Source: Xylaria sp. FL1777 (Eukaryota > Ascomycota > Sordariomycetes > Xylariales > Xylariaceae). Taken from it: DNA of 64,000 nt. The DNA lies in contig MU400544.1 of assembly GCA_022578965.1 (NCBI GenBank), forward strand, positions 298,209 through 362,208, written 5' to 3'. Below are positions 49,973 to 62,491 of this stretch, in pieces. Each line of letters starts with the position of its first letter. The first letter of the stretch is position 1. The position numbers were made by a program, and so were the translations under genes. Under the pieces are notes generated by a model that was not told the DNA's origin, made no database searches, and worked only from the letters and a program-made list of their open reading frames with translations.

Positions 49973-52900
49973 CTTACGTTGGAATGGATATTCCATAGCC
50001 ACCCACGCAGTTCATATCATGCCATCTGCTGAAATTGCGTGGGGGTGGTCAAGGGTGATAGGCGAGAGGGGAACAGTCATCCGGTGGTTGTACAGCCCGT
50101 ATGAAATATATACTGCCAAAGGGCCATAGCGAGGATCCAGAGATGCCTTTACGCATAGATCTGGTTAATAGATTTCATTAGTAACCAATCTATCTAGAAT
50201 TATGCTTGGATGGACAGGAGTTATGCCTACCTCTAAGTGCAAGGAATGAGCTAACAAGGTGCCAGCTTTCACCCCTTGTGTTCTTAAACTCCTATTGGCC
50301 AGAGATTAGATAATGCAGGCCTTGACGTCACTTTAATAAATAGGGGTCTTGTTCGTAGAGGAGGTACACTGTCTATGTTGTTTATAAGCTACCTAGATCA
50401 CCTCCATGGTTCTATCGATATCGCAGTTCTTATCACTGACATTATCTGCTCCATGCCGGATTCCCTTTTGTGTACTGAAATGGTGCAGTGCGTCTATACT
50501 TACAAGATAAATTGTTACGAATGGGGTCTTTGCCAAGCATTCTATACAGGCATCCAGCCAACTACCGGTATCTAGTCACCGCCGCTAAGACTCAACTTTC
50601 AAAAATGTCTTAAGAAGTGCTTGAAACTATAGTGGAATTCTAGTGTGTGTTTTCAGACATACACACTCAGCACATGAGTAGACAACAATTGGGGTTGCTC
50701 ACCTAGTTTGTCTATCAGGAGATCTATAGTTCCTAACGTATATAGCTGGTTCTTCAATTAGGTGACTTTTCAATCAAACAGAACACATCGTGATTTAGCG
50801 ATTGAAAGATTTCGCGATATGATCTTCCAAGTGTAAAATCTGATAAGCTCCCAAAGCAACACAGGCGGGTTAGCTGCAATCTAGTAACGTTCTACTCACT
50901 TATTACTGAAATGTAACATTACGATTATGAAAGAACACTAGGGCTCCTACCTAGGTGAAATGCAAGGAAGACCAATTTGACGTCTAGTTCAATATTCTAC
51001 ATCACCCTACATATTATTTGAATCGGAATAGGCAGAGTGTATTCGTGATATGTTACTATTCAAGTACGATAATACCATACGTCCCTTAGAGAAATCCTAT
51101 ACAACGCATCATGTTTAATCCTTGCATGTCAATATTATTGTTGCACAGAATCCCAAAATAGCACATCGCCGGCTATGCTATGTAGAACTCACAAGCAGCG
51201 CATACATAAAAGCGACGGCCGCAGAGATGTCAGGGAGGTGAAACGGATGCTGGCATGTGACGCGAGAGGTTGTTTCCTACATCATTCCACCCTTTTCCAA
51301 ACATCTCCGAAATCAAATCTCGAGACGCGCATGTCAAGGCGTAAACTTTTGGGCGATCGACCTCTCGCTTCATGTTTGATTGCTACGCGTACGAATGTAA
51401 AACCTCGTTGTTTGCGACGGCGGACAAGAAGAAGAACTATATTTAGGACAGACAGCACTGCAGAAGTAGGTCGGTAGCTAAGGTGCGGACACATGTATGA
51501 TGGAACCAGGGTCGAGATTTCGCGCGCGACGCGTAAAAAGGTATAGTATAGCAGTTTGACAGCACCTTGATGTGCCGACTTTCTATATTTACTCTATATT
51601 GCGTAATAGATTTTTTGAACGATTAGGGATCCGTTTGATACGCATAATTACATTGTGGCAGCTTTTTTGCGTTAACTAATAGTTCTGGTCATAGGTTTAA
51701 TTTCAGATATCTAACAATCTAATTAGGTAGTCTAGAGATCAATCTGTGGAATGTGAGTAATTAGTGCCATAAGCCCCAGGGACTGTCAGCAGTTAATTCC
51801 AGGCGATTTAGATTATCCCAATCATCCTTCTCATATTATTATTATAACCATGTTATCCAAGTTGCTGCTTAGTGTGAGAAATGTGAGACAAGGTTCGAAT
51901 AGCCAATTTCTTAGGCCCAGGCGTGCTGTTCTGTGTTATGTATAGTATCTCTTGACAGTAGAACTACGATTATCTAGAATGCCTTAAAGGAATAATAATT
52001 ATACTTCCGTCCAAATTCTCATCAACGGGTGCCCTCCACGGATGACAACGGTCTGATAGGGCGGTTGACTATGTAATGTTACCAACTACACAGACGGCTA
52101 TCCTGTGTAAGTTGATTGTGCGGGTTCTACTAACATAGATAAAACTTTCCCGTCTGGGCTTCAACAACAGCCATATATCATAGGCATTGCGGACTGCGAC
52201 AGACCAACGGGGCCATCAAGGGAGGAGACACAGCAGTGAACCATTCAAGTGAGGGATACAGAAATACCTGCGTAGTTCTACTGCAGTTGAGTATCATGCA
52301 AGCGTACTCGGGCCGAAAGCGACCGTAGAAGACAGTAAGACTACCCGTAACTTAATTATCTATGCTACCGATTTGATGCCGCAGTCGCTATGCTAAAGCG
52401 CTGACCAGTTACCCGCATCCGATTAGCGGACGACTATGAAGGTCTCGGGCCCGAGATGACTACCGTCTCCGTTGCTAGTACTTCACATAACACCCGGGAT
52501 TATTACATAAGTATCCTCTTTTTGTGAAAATTATCTGGACTTTGCAGGTGCACTTAGGCTGATGCTAGTCTTGGGCCTGGATAGATGGTAATACTTCGAG
52601 GGAAGGTTATAATCTAACTATGTTGGCTATTAGGATTGACTATTCTGCGCGCACATGGATTCCTGAGCGGTTGCACCTTGATTTAGGATTGGTGGATTCG
52701 ATCTGGCCGCGAGGAAGGGCGGGAAATCTTTCTTGCATGGAACTTAAGCTTACAGAAACTTGGCACAGCGGCCTCTAAGATTTGGGATAACCTCGTAGCC
52801 GCAATCCCTTTTACAAACAGATTCAAAGGAGCGTAGATGAATATAATTTATGATTCAGAAGAAAAGTAGGGGCTATATTGTCACAATATATCTAGACACA

Positions 52901-53422
52901 ATTAAAATTACTATTACGTCTAAAACTTAGTTATATATCGTTACTTGAATTCCTTCAATGACAAAGCAGGTAACATCAAAAGGGGGAAGTCCAATCTGCG
53001 CTAGTACTGTTGTCATTGCATGTATTACCCGTAGAAGAAACATGATGGAAGTATACATCATAGGGCAGTAGTGTATCCATGGCAGGGTACGAAGCATCTA
53101 GTCTGTGTGTATGATTTCCTCCTGGCTTACTCAACTAGTTGTCAAGTCAATCCAACGCTCGTGCGCTTAGTTGAATTGCGACACGAGGCGATTGTGATTA
53201 TTCTTCAAATAATTCTCGGTCCAGTATGTGCTCATCCTATTAAGCGACTGCTTTCCATAACGGATATTTATGATGAATTTCTTTTTGTATATAAATTCAA
53301 CAGGAGAGCCAAGAATCTCCATACGTGTGCTGCAACATGATTTTCTCCGTTCCGGTGCGATCCAGGTCTCTTATCCGACAGGCACCGTTCGGAATGATGG
53401 GCTTGCCGACATCCTTATCAGC
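49973..53422. other. Intergenic, no gene seen
   Basis: 3.4 kb, AT-rich. The largest frames (50375-50575, 51175-51477 and 53071-53340, +) lack any motif. One ACCTAGGT palindrome lies at 50949-50956. No RNA gene or repeat was recognised. Confidence 0.6.
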
Positions 53423-54401
53423 TTATATGTTGAAGTTGGTGTGGCCGCCCCCGAAGAGCCCCCCGTCACTTGGCTGGGGAAATGCCATACCAGCATTCAA
53501 GTTGTAATCGGGTTGCCACAGATTAGCTCGGAGCTGGTCAAGCTCTCTCTGCGCAGTCTCGTAAGCCACACGGAGCACTTCGTTCCTCTTCCGCAATTCT
53601 GCGATGTTCTCTTCAAGGTCTTTGATACGCTGGTCTTTTCTCTCTCTGTACTGCAATGATCTGTGTTAGTTGTTTCCGATTTCGGCGGAGTGGGGAGGAG
53701 CGCGGAAGCGCGGGACTGCGAAAGCCTATTATGAGAATGAAAAGCTGCCGCAATACGATGATGACTAGGTCAAAAAAATCATACTTGTCGGAGCGTCGGA
53801 AATCAAAACAGCAGAACTCACAGCTCGCTGGGATGCTCGATTCTGAGCTCTCCGGCGCTTTTAAAATAACCTTTTATTAGCTACCCTTATTGCGCAGAAA
53901 CAGCGGTTAATATATTGAATTTCTCACCGAGATAACGGACGGTGGTGCGTTCTTATATCTGTTTTCTCGTTTTCGCTTTGGTTTACCGGATGGGTCCTGT
54001 GGCTTTGTTTCCGGTGGCTTTGTTTGGGCGGATTGTGGTAATGTAGTTTGTTGAGGTGGTTCATGTGGTTGATGTAGTTGATGTGGATGATGTGGCCGAG
54101 TTGGTTGAGCCGGCTGGACGAGCCGGTTCGTCCGGTCGTTGCTCGTCCCTCCTGTCGGCTCAAGCTCGGTGCTATCATCCGAGTAGAGAAAGTCGTACTG
54201 TGAGGTGGCTGTGAGAGACTGGAATTGAATTTGTAAGAAGTATCAATAAAGTAGGCTTACTGATCTAGACACATTACTGCTGCTACCATAAGGGGAATTT
54301 GGTAACTTGAGATCCCAATAATCGGAGCTCTGGTCAGGAGGAAGAGGGAGATAATTTGGAGGAGAGACGAGCTCATTGTAGGCGCCATTGGTATGATTCA
54401 T
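53423..54401 (-). CDS. Yap-like bZIP transcription factor
   Basis: Four exons: 54401-54261, 54218-53928, 53857-53822 and 53650-53423, joined in frame to 231 aa. The basic region is assembled from three exons: RENRYKNAPPSVIS, then RRRAQNRASQRA (a 36-nt exon, residues 145-156), then YRERKDQRIKDLEENI. The signature NxxAxQRAxR-type contact block is seen as NRASQRAYR. A leucine-zipper coiled coil follows to about residue 195. Residues 48-140 are Gln/His/Pro-rich. The NRYKNAPP lead-in is typical of Pezizomycotina Yap/AP-1-like factors. The C-terminus (GGLFGGGHTNFNI) lacks a cysteine-rich domain, so it is not a redox sensor of the classical Yap1 type. It probably acts in the nucleus as a dimer. The target genes are unknown. 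Confidence 0.9.
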
Positions 54402-57352
54402 ATCCGGAATTAAGTCATGTCTACTTGGAAGTGATTCGTGTGTCTTGGCGGTAACAGACCAACGTGATGATAATGAACATATGTGGTATACAGCAAACAA
54501 CTTATGAGTATGTCACAGAGCCAAAGACAATTGCAGTGTTATATATATAAGTAGGTATCTCTATCGGAGCACGAGGTCACGGTTTAGGCTTTGTTATCCA
54601 GGGTGTACTTTACTTTTATATTACCTTAGGTAGTGTTAAAGGTAAGGTGCCCTCCGGCTGCTTGTACTATGTTCTTTGTACCTTATAGTCTACATAATAC
54701 CCATGTAACTGCCTTCCAATGCCTCCCCAGCATTCGTACTGACAGACTATCTGCTGTGATGCTAGTATGCAGTATGCTTGCTATCTGGGAGTAGGCTCGA
54801 CGCACTAGGTGCAGGAGACAGGGTCGGAAACTGACAAGGGTAGATATGCGGGCGTCTAATTGACAGCCTCTATGTACCTAAGTACCTACCTACTTTATGT
54901 AACCTACCTCTGTAAAGCTGTAAAGCAACCTTGGATGCTCTAGATAGCCCCTACCTAGGTACGCTGTATGGACGTTATCGAACCTGCCTAGGAAGAAACC
55001 ACTGTCGGGTAATGCTACAAACTTGAAGTACTCACTAACTCGCTCAAGTTACACTAGGTAGTCAAGGAAAGCGCTACGAGTAGATGATTACTATAACCCG
55101 CTAGTAGAGTTGTAGATTAGACACTTAGATAGGTAGATACTTACTTCCCTGCTGAACTAAGGCTGGAGATGATTCAAGTCTCTCTGCTGATGTACTGTAC
55201 AGATACCAAGGTACAACCCTACCTACCAAATGCGTTTATTCTCCATTCTGCATCATCTTCTGGGAACCCGACGTTGCATGCGGGGGGCCAAGGACACGAT
55301 TGCGGTATGAGGTGGGGGTAGTTCACCCTGGTCTGCTCAATAAGTATCTGGATGGTATATTGACTGTGTCAAAGGCTTCGAGAGCATGCATACCTACAAT
55401 GGATACGTAGTAATCCCAGGCCACCACAAAATTGCTGCCTGATGTCGCCGTGTTCCAAAAGCAACCCAAGGCAAATTAATGCATTCATCATCTAGGTATA
55501 CCGGTATTATATCTCCCGCTTGATTACCTCCTGCTTAGTTGCCTCTCGCTTAACACACGTGGTCGCTTGGGTCGAGATACGTATACCCATGTAGCTCTGG
55601 AAAGGATGCCAAGGATGATGCTGGGCCACAATGTCATCACATAAGGCTGAAGGCATCATCTCATTCGCGACACCACACGATCAACAGCCATCCCGCTGCC
55701 GCGTCCCCCCTTATCCTTGACTCATCTCAACTCCTTCATACACCAAGCCATCTTCATGCCAACAGAGAGTACGATGATTAGTTGGCCAGCTGTAAACTCT
55801 CAAGACATAAGTCTTAGAGCTCGCAGATTACTACCCACAGGCGGATGTCCCGCATGCTGTCCGCTATAACCGATTTCTCACATTGTCTGGCAACTGGAGA
55901 ACCTATCTGACGATCCTTTCGGAGTAATTATCCTGCATGAACATCTTGCAACCGCAGTAGTGTAGGACTTGATCCCCTTGGATACCTTTACTTTTCTTAT
56001 CTCGGTTCACCGGTATCATGGGCGCCCCCCTTCGCTGTTATATGTCCTGTGAAATAGTAGGTGTGAAAAGCGGCATGTGTTCTTTGACCGGTTACACATG
56101 GCAACCGGTCGCGGCCCAACCAAGATATTGACGAAACTCTTCCATCTTCGGAACTTGTGAAAGTGGCCCCGTGTAATTGGCGGCAGAACGCGGCCGTCTC
56201 AGTACTCATCTGGTGGTAGGTCGCGGTAGTCGCTCCCGGAAGGTTCTATCTCCGATGCACATCTAGGTGTCCGGTGGGGATGAAAAGAACTTTACTACAA
56301 GCTCACATAGAAAAATTAGATTGGCTGTTTGTCTAGGTTAACAAAAGGCTAATACCCATTCAGGATGAGAAAATAACTTTATGCCCTCTTAATTAGGAGT
56401 TTGTATAAAGAAGTTCACTTTACTGCACTTAAATAATATCACACACGCTGAACCCGCTGAACACCTTGTGCCATCTCCAGACGCGTAGTTCAGTAAGACA
56501 CCTTGACCGCACTACGCTAAACTAAGATCTATTGAGACTGTCTCGCATATCCAGAAGTGAAGCTATTCAGCCCTCGCTTATCTAAGACATATTGGCGGAC
56601 CCCGGAGGTTAGGAGGCCTAAACCAATTGTATATAGACGCAAGGACAACCACCATGCTCGGCGCAAGCCCGGATGGGAGGCATGGACTTTTGCAGCCATA
56701 ACTGATTATTGTATTCTCAATTACTCAGTTCCAATCCCTGACACTAGGCCTTGTTAAAAATAAAAACTTACTCATATTTAAATGTAATTGTTTATATTTA
56801 GACATAGGTACATTGCTCCAAGGAACATCCTATAATATCCGTGTGTTCTAGATGACTACCTATCTTAGCAGCCCTCACCCCAGCTGCTGTGAGATTCTGC
56901 CTTGTTAATAAACATCTCTTAGTTCTCTCCACTGCTAGTGCTAGGTGATTTTAGCTGAAGGCTCAAGGTGTCATGAAACAGTTGTCAATATCACAACACC
57001 AAGAAGTAACACCATGTTGACAGAGCAACGGAGCTTAGTGCATATTTTCTCCAGTTGCTACATAATGTCAAGTGCCTGGCATTCGGAGTATTTGTATTGC
57101 AAGATGAACCGCAACAAAACTTGGTTCACCTTTGTTTCCCTACTTCTCTACAATACATCTATAGCTAATTTATCTACACTGATAGTTCAATCTCTATTTA
57201 TGGCTCTCTCACTTGTTTACAAAGTCATATCTAGAAGCATATCTTCTTCACTCTTCACCCTGTACTCAACCATCTTTAGCATCAACTAACTAACAAGGAT
57301 CTCTAGAAGTCTCTAACAGCAAACATGCCAACCACCCCCGACCCAGTCGCCA

Positions 57353-57374
57353 CACACTATGCTTATATAGTGTG
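57353..57374. repeat. Perfect 8-bp inverted repeat (hairpin)
   Basis: CACACTAT, a 6-base loop, then ATAGTGTG. A third partial copy, CACACTATAG, follows at 57386-57395. It could be a relic of a small inverted-repeat element; no target-site duplication was found. Confidence 0.6.
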
Positions 57375-58190
57375 AAACTTCTTGCCACACTATAGAGTAA
57401 CAACCGTGCTACCTGTAGAAGCGATCATATAAACGAGATTACTACCAGGTAGGGTTCTCCTGCTAAGCCAATCACAGTATAGCTCCAAGCATGAAATCTC
57501 TTGGTCTCCCAAGGAGATTTGGTATAGGTCGGCGGCCAACAGGCATGTTAGAGCCATGTAGAAACCTAGCATACACATATGTCGGAGTGGGTAATGGGCA
57601 TGAGGAACCCGGCAGCTAGACTAGTTCAGTATACTTAGCGAACTTGGTATCGTCTGATATCACTTGCACACCGTCCCGTCGTCAAGATCCTGCTAACCTT
57701 ATATTCACTAGACCCTTGATTAACGTACGCAGTAAGGTATTTCACAGGACCCTCGAATTACACATCTTGTTGCCTCCTCTAGAAGAACTTCCACGATCTC
57801 ATTCGTATTGCACGCAAGTGAGAGCGGCGTACTCGTATATACATTGCCAAGCTAGACGGTCTTTCATAACCTGTCTTACCATTCGCTGCCTGGCGTTCTT
57901 GTTGTGGGTAAGTATTAACGACAAACGACTCCTACATGTATAGCAGCAGTACACTAACGTTAGGTCGGTTTATACATTCTATCTCCTTACCCACACTACC
58001 CATCGAGTACATGCGGCCCTAAGAATGGAGAATTACCCGTCCCAAGACCCTTGACAGGAACCCCTCACAGGGGACCATTGGCCACTTACGGCTAGCCGCG
58101 CGGTAGGGCGGAAACGAAACCCGCTGGTACTGCGTTGGCACGTATACTATGCTAGGTTAGTACAGATTCGCTAACTGGCGAAATGATTTA

Positions 58191-58222
58191 GCGCTGTTAG
58201 GGATCGAACCCAACTGAGCAAC
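58191..58222 (-). pseudogene. tRNA-like fragment (A-box fused to B-box)
   Basis: On the minus strand GTTGCTCAGTTGG, close to a tRNA A-box, is joined directly to GGTTCGATCCC, a near-perfect B-box. It continues into a T-stem (TTGGG with CCTAA) and an acceptor-like CAGCGC. The anticodon arm and a matching 5' acceptor strand are missing. It looks like an internally deleted tRNA gene or a tRNA-derived element and should not give a working tRNA. Confidence 0.5.
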
Positions 58223-59275
58223 AATCTCCAACGCGAGCGGAGCCCATGCTATATATATATCCTTGACTTTGTTTCAGTCCATCCGGAGTGTCTCCCTTCA
58301 AGATAACAGCCCGGTTTTCCAGACCTCAACAAACTACTGTACTATCGGGACCGCAACCCAGATAATGACGATCCCACCCACATGCCGCACACACCCCTAC
58401 CCAGCTTGGCACCACGGTTCGGCATGGGCTACCAAGGGTGCAATGACTGGATGCCGCCGACGATGGAGAGCGCAGCAGACAGCAGAGGCTTGCCGAGGGG
58501 TGTCTACGTCATAAGGGATATGTACTATTGAAACGTTGAAACGTTGACGAAAATAAATAGATGATCTTTTGGCACACTATTGAAGTTGAGATTTATGTTC
58601 GGGGTATGCATGCCCGCAATTCCGCGGTGATACAGTACCTATCTGGAAGACCCAAGTATAGACATCACCATCTGGAGCAAATATATCAATATTGCCCAAA
58701 CAATGTCGATATTGCCCAAACAAACTGCGTGCATGCCGGAGCTTTGAATACTACCAGCACATATTGCCCCGCCTCTCCCGTCTCGACTGCCGTATACTAA
58801 GCAGCACTCACCGCCGGCGCAAAGATAGACAGACGAACGGGCGCGGGTTACCAGATCGGAGAGATGGATTTCGCCGAGCTGCATGTAGACCCTCCCTCCG
58901 GAGAGATATGAATAACGTCCTGCCGCAGCGATATGCTTTTCCGGTCATGAGTCCGTGGAGAGCATAAACAGTCGCACGGGACCGCCGACTTCGCACTTCG
59001 TGCAAGGTGACGTTCAGGCTGGAGTTAACATCAAGTTCGTCGAGGAGAATTCATTGTTTGACTCGTCCAGCGTAGTATCATCTGCTATACCCCGCTAAAT
59101 CTATGCATAGGAGACGAGGTGAGTTTGTGCGAGTCTCTTTGTGTTATTTCGAGATGCTGGCTTGAGAGTTGCAATAATGCCCCCAAAAGCGGCCGTAGGT
59201 ATCGGGATGGCCCTCGTGATTTTCTGTCAAGACCGTAAATAAGTTCTCGTCAGATGTTACCTTATATACATGCTG

Positions 59276-59300
59276 ATATATATATATATATATATATATA
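59276..59300. repeat. (TA)n microsatellite
   Basis: A 25-base uninterrupted AT/TA run in the 3' flank of the TPR gene. Confidence 0.9.
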
Positions 59301-59452
59301 CAATATCTGGAAGTTCGTCATGTTTAAGCGCAAGAGAGTAGGGCTAAGCCAGAGGATCGGGTAGAGGTAGGTGGGCCGTTAGGTTTAACTGGCTGATGAT
59401 AGTACATAGTGTTTCAATCCACTGATTGTGCCTTTGACTAAGAGAGGGCTCA

Positions 59453-61161
59453 TTAAACCTTTGATGGTGGGGTGGACGATGCGCGCTCGAGACCGTCTTT
59501 GGCCTGTATAATTCCGGGTTCGAAAGAAAGCTTCTGGCTCAGCTCAAGGCCCTCGCGAAACCTACGCTTCGCTTCTTGTATATCACCAGCCATGGCTGCG
59601 ATGTCACCAAGGTTACACATGGCTACCGCACAAGCCTCGTCGCATTCCTCGGTTCTGCTTTCGCCAGTCACTTTTCCCGCAGTGCCCAGCGCCTGCAAAG
59701 CCCACGAACGAGAACTAGCTAGGAGTGTAGCCCGAGTGGGTATTTGATTTGGCTTCTCATTTCCTGAAGTCGGTTGAGTGTTCAATGGGGCTTGAACCGG
59801 CTGCTGGGCAAGGGAGATAGCTAGATTATTCACTACACGACGTTCCTGGTCAATACAAGATTGGCATGTGAGGCTTGAAGAACTCACTCAATACAGCAGT
59901 ATGACAACTATTCGGTGGTGAAAGTGTCACTGCTTGTAGATATAATGGGGCTGCAAGATAATGCTGAGACTTGGACTCGTAGTGATTCCCTAGAGCTGTG
60001 GATATTATCAATGATGGACCTCAGGGCTGACATATGGGCTGGCGGGTTGAATTTGAATCCCTTTGTACTTACCTTCCAAGGCCCCTCCAATCTGTTCGGG
60101 GTTCATCCAGTCACCCTCGCCCTCCTTAACGCCCTCGACTTGGCGTCGTTGAAGTTCTTTTAGGACTGTCTCAACTGCCCAAACCAAATGCTCACCCGCC
60201 ACATCGCCCTGAAGAACGTGGTCGTCGGCATACAACTCACCGAGCTTGACGCTAATGCCTACAGACTTGCCCAAAACCCGCGTGCGCTTCGCCCATAGGT
60301 TCTCCGGCTCCTCGGCACCACTATCATCGCCCTCTTGAGGGGTTTTTTGTTGTGCTGTGGCCGCGCTTATTAACCTCCCTGACCTATCAATAAGCCCGTC
60401 CTGGACGCTCTTCTCCATCTTCTCGACCCATTTCTTGCAATCATGCAGTAGCGCTTCCAGAACTTCGATCGAGTTTTGAAATTTTCCAATCTTCTCCAAC
60501 CACGCCGCGAGCTGAATTCGAACACCAATCACTTCATCGGAGAAGGGGTCCATCCCAGCCGCTGTGCACTGTTGAAGGGCAAGCTTGTAGTATTTGAGCG
60601 CCAGCTTCGGATCTGGTCTGTAGTTGGTATAATACAAGGCACGTCGTAGAGATTTCGCGATTTCGGGAGGAAAACGGGTGAACTGCTCCGACTGAAAGTA
60701 GTTGAAATAGCTATATACGACATAGACAGAGACAGCAGCACAGCCGCAGAGGCTGTAGGAAAAGGACACTTAAGTTAGCATAGTTACAGGACGAGGCAAT
60801 GAATTGCATACAGGACGATGGCAACAACAAGCTCTTCAGGACTCTGGCGGAAGAGATTGCGCAGATTCTGGCCACGGAATGCACTGAGCAGGGGCCGAAA
60901 GCTCAGGCCTTGGCGTAAAGCTCGAAATATAAGTTTGGACGGCGGCATGGGCGGTGTCTGTTCGCTAGGATTCCCACCAGACGATGAGGACTGCCGTCGC
61001 TTTTGCAGGAACTGCAGGATCGCGAGTGCATCTCTTTCCTGACGTCTGACACTTTCCGAGCGCATACATGTTTGGGTCCTCGTTGCCCGGGCTTGGTGTA
61101 GGCATCGGATTTGGGAGAGGCCATTGACGGACCACCGCACCGGCGCCCGACACGCAGACAT
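59453..61161 (-). CDS. TPR mitochondrial inner-membrane protein, Mgr3-like
   Basis: Four exons: 61161-60812, 60752-60073, 59995-59888 and 59832-59453, joined to 505 aa. The N-terminus is Arg-rich, Ser-rich and nearly free of acidic residues for 35 positions, which fits a mitochondrial targeting sequence. One membrane segment lies at about 111-134 (LVVAIVLLCGCAAVSVYVVY). Tetratricopeptide-like helices follow: RALYYTNYRPDPKLALKYYK, IGKFQNSIEVLEALL, then SQHYLAAPLYLQAVTLSP, AVLMNNLAISLAQQ and AGDIQEAKRRFREGLEL. Layout and motifs resemble yeast Mgr3, which helps the i-AAA protease Yme1 bind substrates. That function is inferred. The splice choices restore SCHTAVLMNNLA, a strongly conserved stretch. 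It is divergent with the haem-binding protein gene. Confidence 0.86.
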
Positions 61162-61712
61162 TGCGTAGGCGGGGAGGAAATGTGCTGCAATTGAGTAGAA
61201 AGCCTAGCCGAATGAAATGGACATCGTCATGGACATCGTCGTAGACAAAAGGGTGACGAAAATATATAGTTAATGCAATAGCATGTATTGGCTGCAAGCT
61301 TTGGAGCTATCAACTTACCTAGGTACATGAAATGACGTGCGGATGATGTCGATAAGAAACCAGCTGTCAACACAGCTCTCGGAGCACCTGGGCAGCTGGC
61401 TGATCGACCTCGGCATACCTAGCGTGACTAATCACATCAGATCGTAGTCCCACTATCTACCTAGGTAGGTATCAGTACATCACCAAGACATCCAATACCT
61501 AGACAGAGTACATATCCATATCTACCTACGTTGAAACATCACATGTTCTTAAATAAAGAAATAATCTTAAGACTGTCTCCAAATTAAACGACATTCTCAA
61601 ATCTCATCCGATAGTTCCCAAACCGTGCCAACCGATTGCAGAGTTTAATCATACTTCATCTCTTCTTTCTCATCCCCACTCACGTCATATCTCACCATCG
61701 CTCGCTTTCACC
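61162..61712. promoter_or_regulatory. Divergent promoter, TPR gene and MAPR gene
   Basis: 551 bases between two opposed start codons. Two ACCTAGGT palindromes sit inside (61317-61324 and 61459-61466). A C/T-rich leader (61645-61712) precedes the MAPR start, as in many well-expressed fungal genes. Binding factors are unknown. Confidence 0.5.
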
Positions 61713-62491
61713 ATGGCTGGCAAATTCGAGCCAAAGGTTCCTGTAAACCTCAACCCTCCCAAAGATGACCCGATCACTCTGGAGGAGTTGGCTCAGGCGG
61801 ATGGTGAGTCCTACGGCGAACTGGGGGGTGTTTAATGCACATTTCCTATAGCAAGCTTCAACCGTGATGATCAGACGGGCACTAATGAGATATATCTAGG
61901 AGCGGAAGGACGTAAAGCTTATGTAGCTATCAAGGCAAGTTCGCAAGATCTCTCACATTTACTTTATCATTGAAAGACCATCCCTACCACACAGAGATAT
62001 GAAGCCAGGTCAAGTAAGAGGTTCGCCTCAACAGACGTTCTAATAGATATACAGGGCAAGGTATACGATGTGACGGGAAATAAGGCATACGAAAAGCCCG
62101 ATGGAAGCTACAGCAGTAAGTCGCGAACGCCTAAATCTTCTATGACTATACGATGTGCAGCCGGATACCGTTCGCTCACCTCCAGCAACGCCATTCACTT
62201 TCACTTACCACTCTATACGTCTCACTAAATTTCAAACCACAATCTCAATCTAGGAGTAATCTGGAGGGATGGCCTGGTTTTAGAGCAATGAGCTAACCTT
62301 CCATACCAGTATTTGCGGGCAAGGATGCATCACGGGCGCTAGCAAAAACGTCGACGAAGCCCGAGGATGTGCAACCAGAATGGCAAGATCTAAACGAAAA
62401 TGAGAAGCGCGTCCTGAACGACTGGGTTACTTTCTTCTCGAAGCGGTACAACGTTGTCGGGGTCGTCGCGGGCGCTACGAATATGGAGTAA
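61713..62491 (+). CDS. Cytochrome b5-like haem/steroid-binding protein (MAPR/Dap1-like)
   Basis: Four exons: 61713-61803, 61852-61934, 62055-62115 and 62310-62491, joined to 138 aa. The MAPR fold is plain: ITLEELAQAD, YVAIKGKVYDVTGNKAY, IFAGKDASRALAKTS, and the C-terminal WVTFFSKRYNVVG. The tyrosines of the haem pocket and the FAGKDASRA loop are kept. There is no N-terminal membrane anchor, so this is the soluble fungal form. Relatives bind haem and support sterol-synthesis P450s such as Erg11; that role is inferred here. Intron 2 begins GCAAGT and ends ATACAG, so it is a GC-AG intron; a GT donor in the right phase is absent. The segment between the first strand and YVAIK (SFNRDDQTGTNEIYLGAEG) is longer than I expect for the family. 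Confidence 0.92.

Larger units (their letters stand above)
54402..59452. other. Gene-free region with tRNA remnant
   Basis: 5 kb. It begins with the bZIP leader and promoter, with several GTACCTAC-type steps between 54550 and 55220. No frame carries a domain; 56945-57289 (+) and 57390-57578 (-) are hydrophobic but look spurious. The region holds a perfect inverted repeat (57353-57374), a tRNA-like fragment (58191-58222), a (TA)n run (59276-59300), one ACCTAGGT (54953-54960) and one TACGCAGTA (57726-57734). Confidence 0.55.

Noticed and set aside
53270..53659. 129-codon plus-strand frame
   Set aside because: Overlaps antisense to the bZIP leucine-zipper exon, which has clear family motifs.
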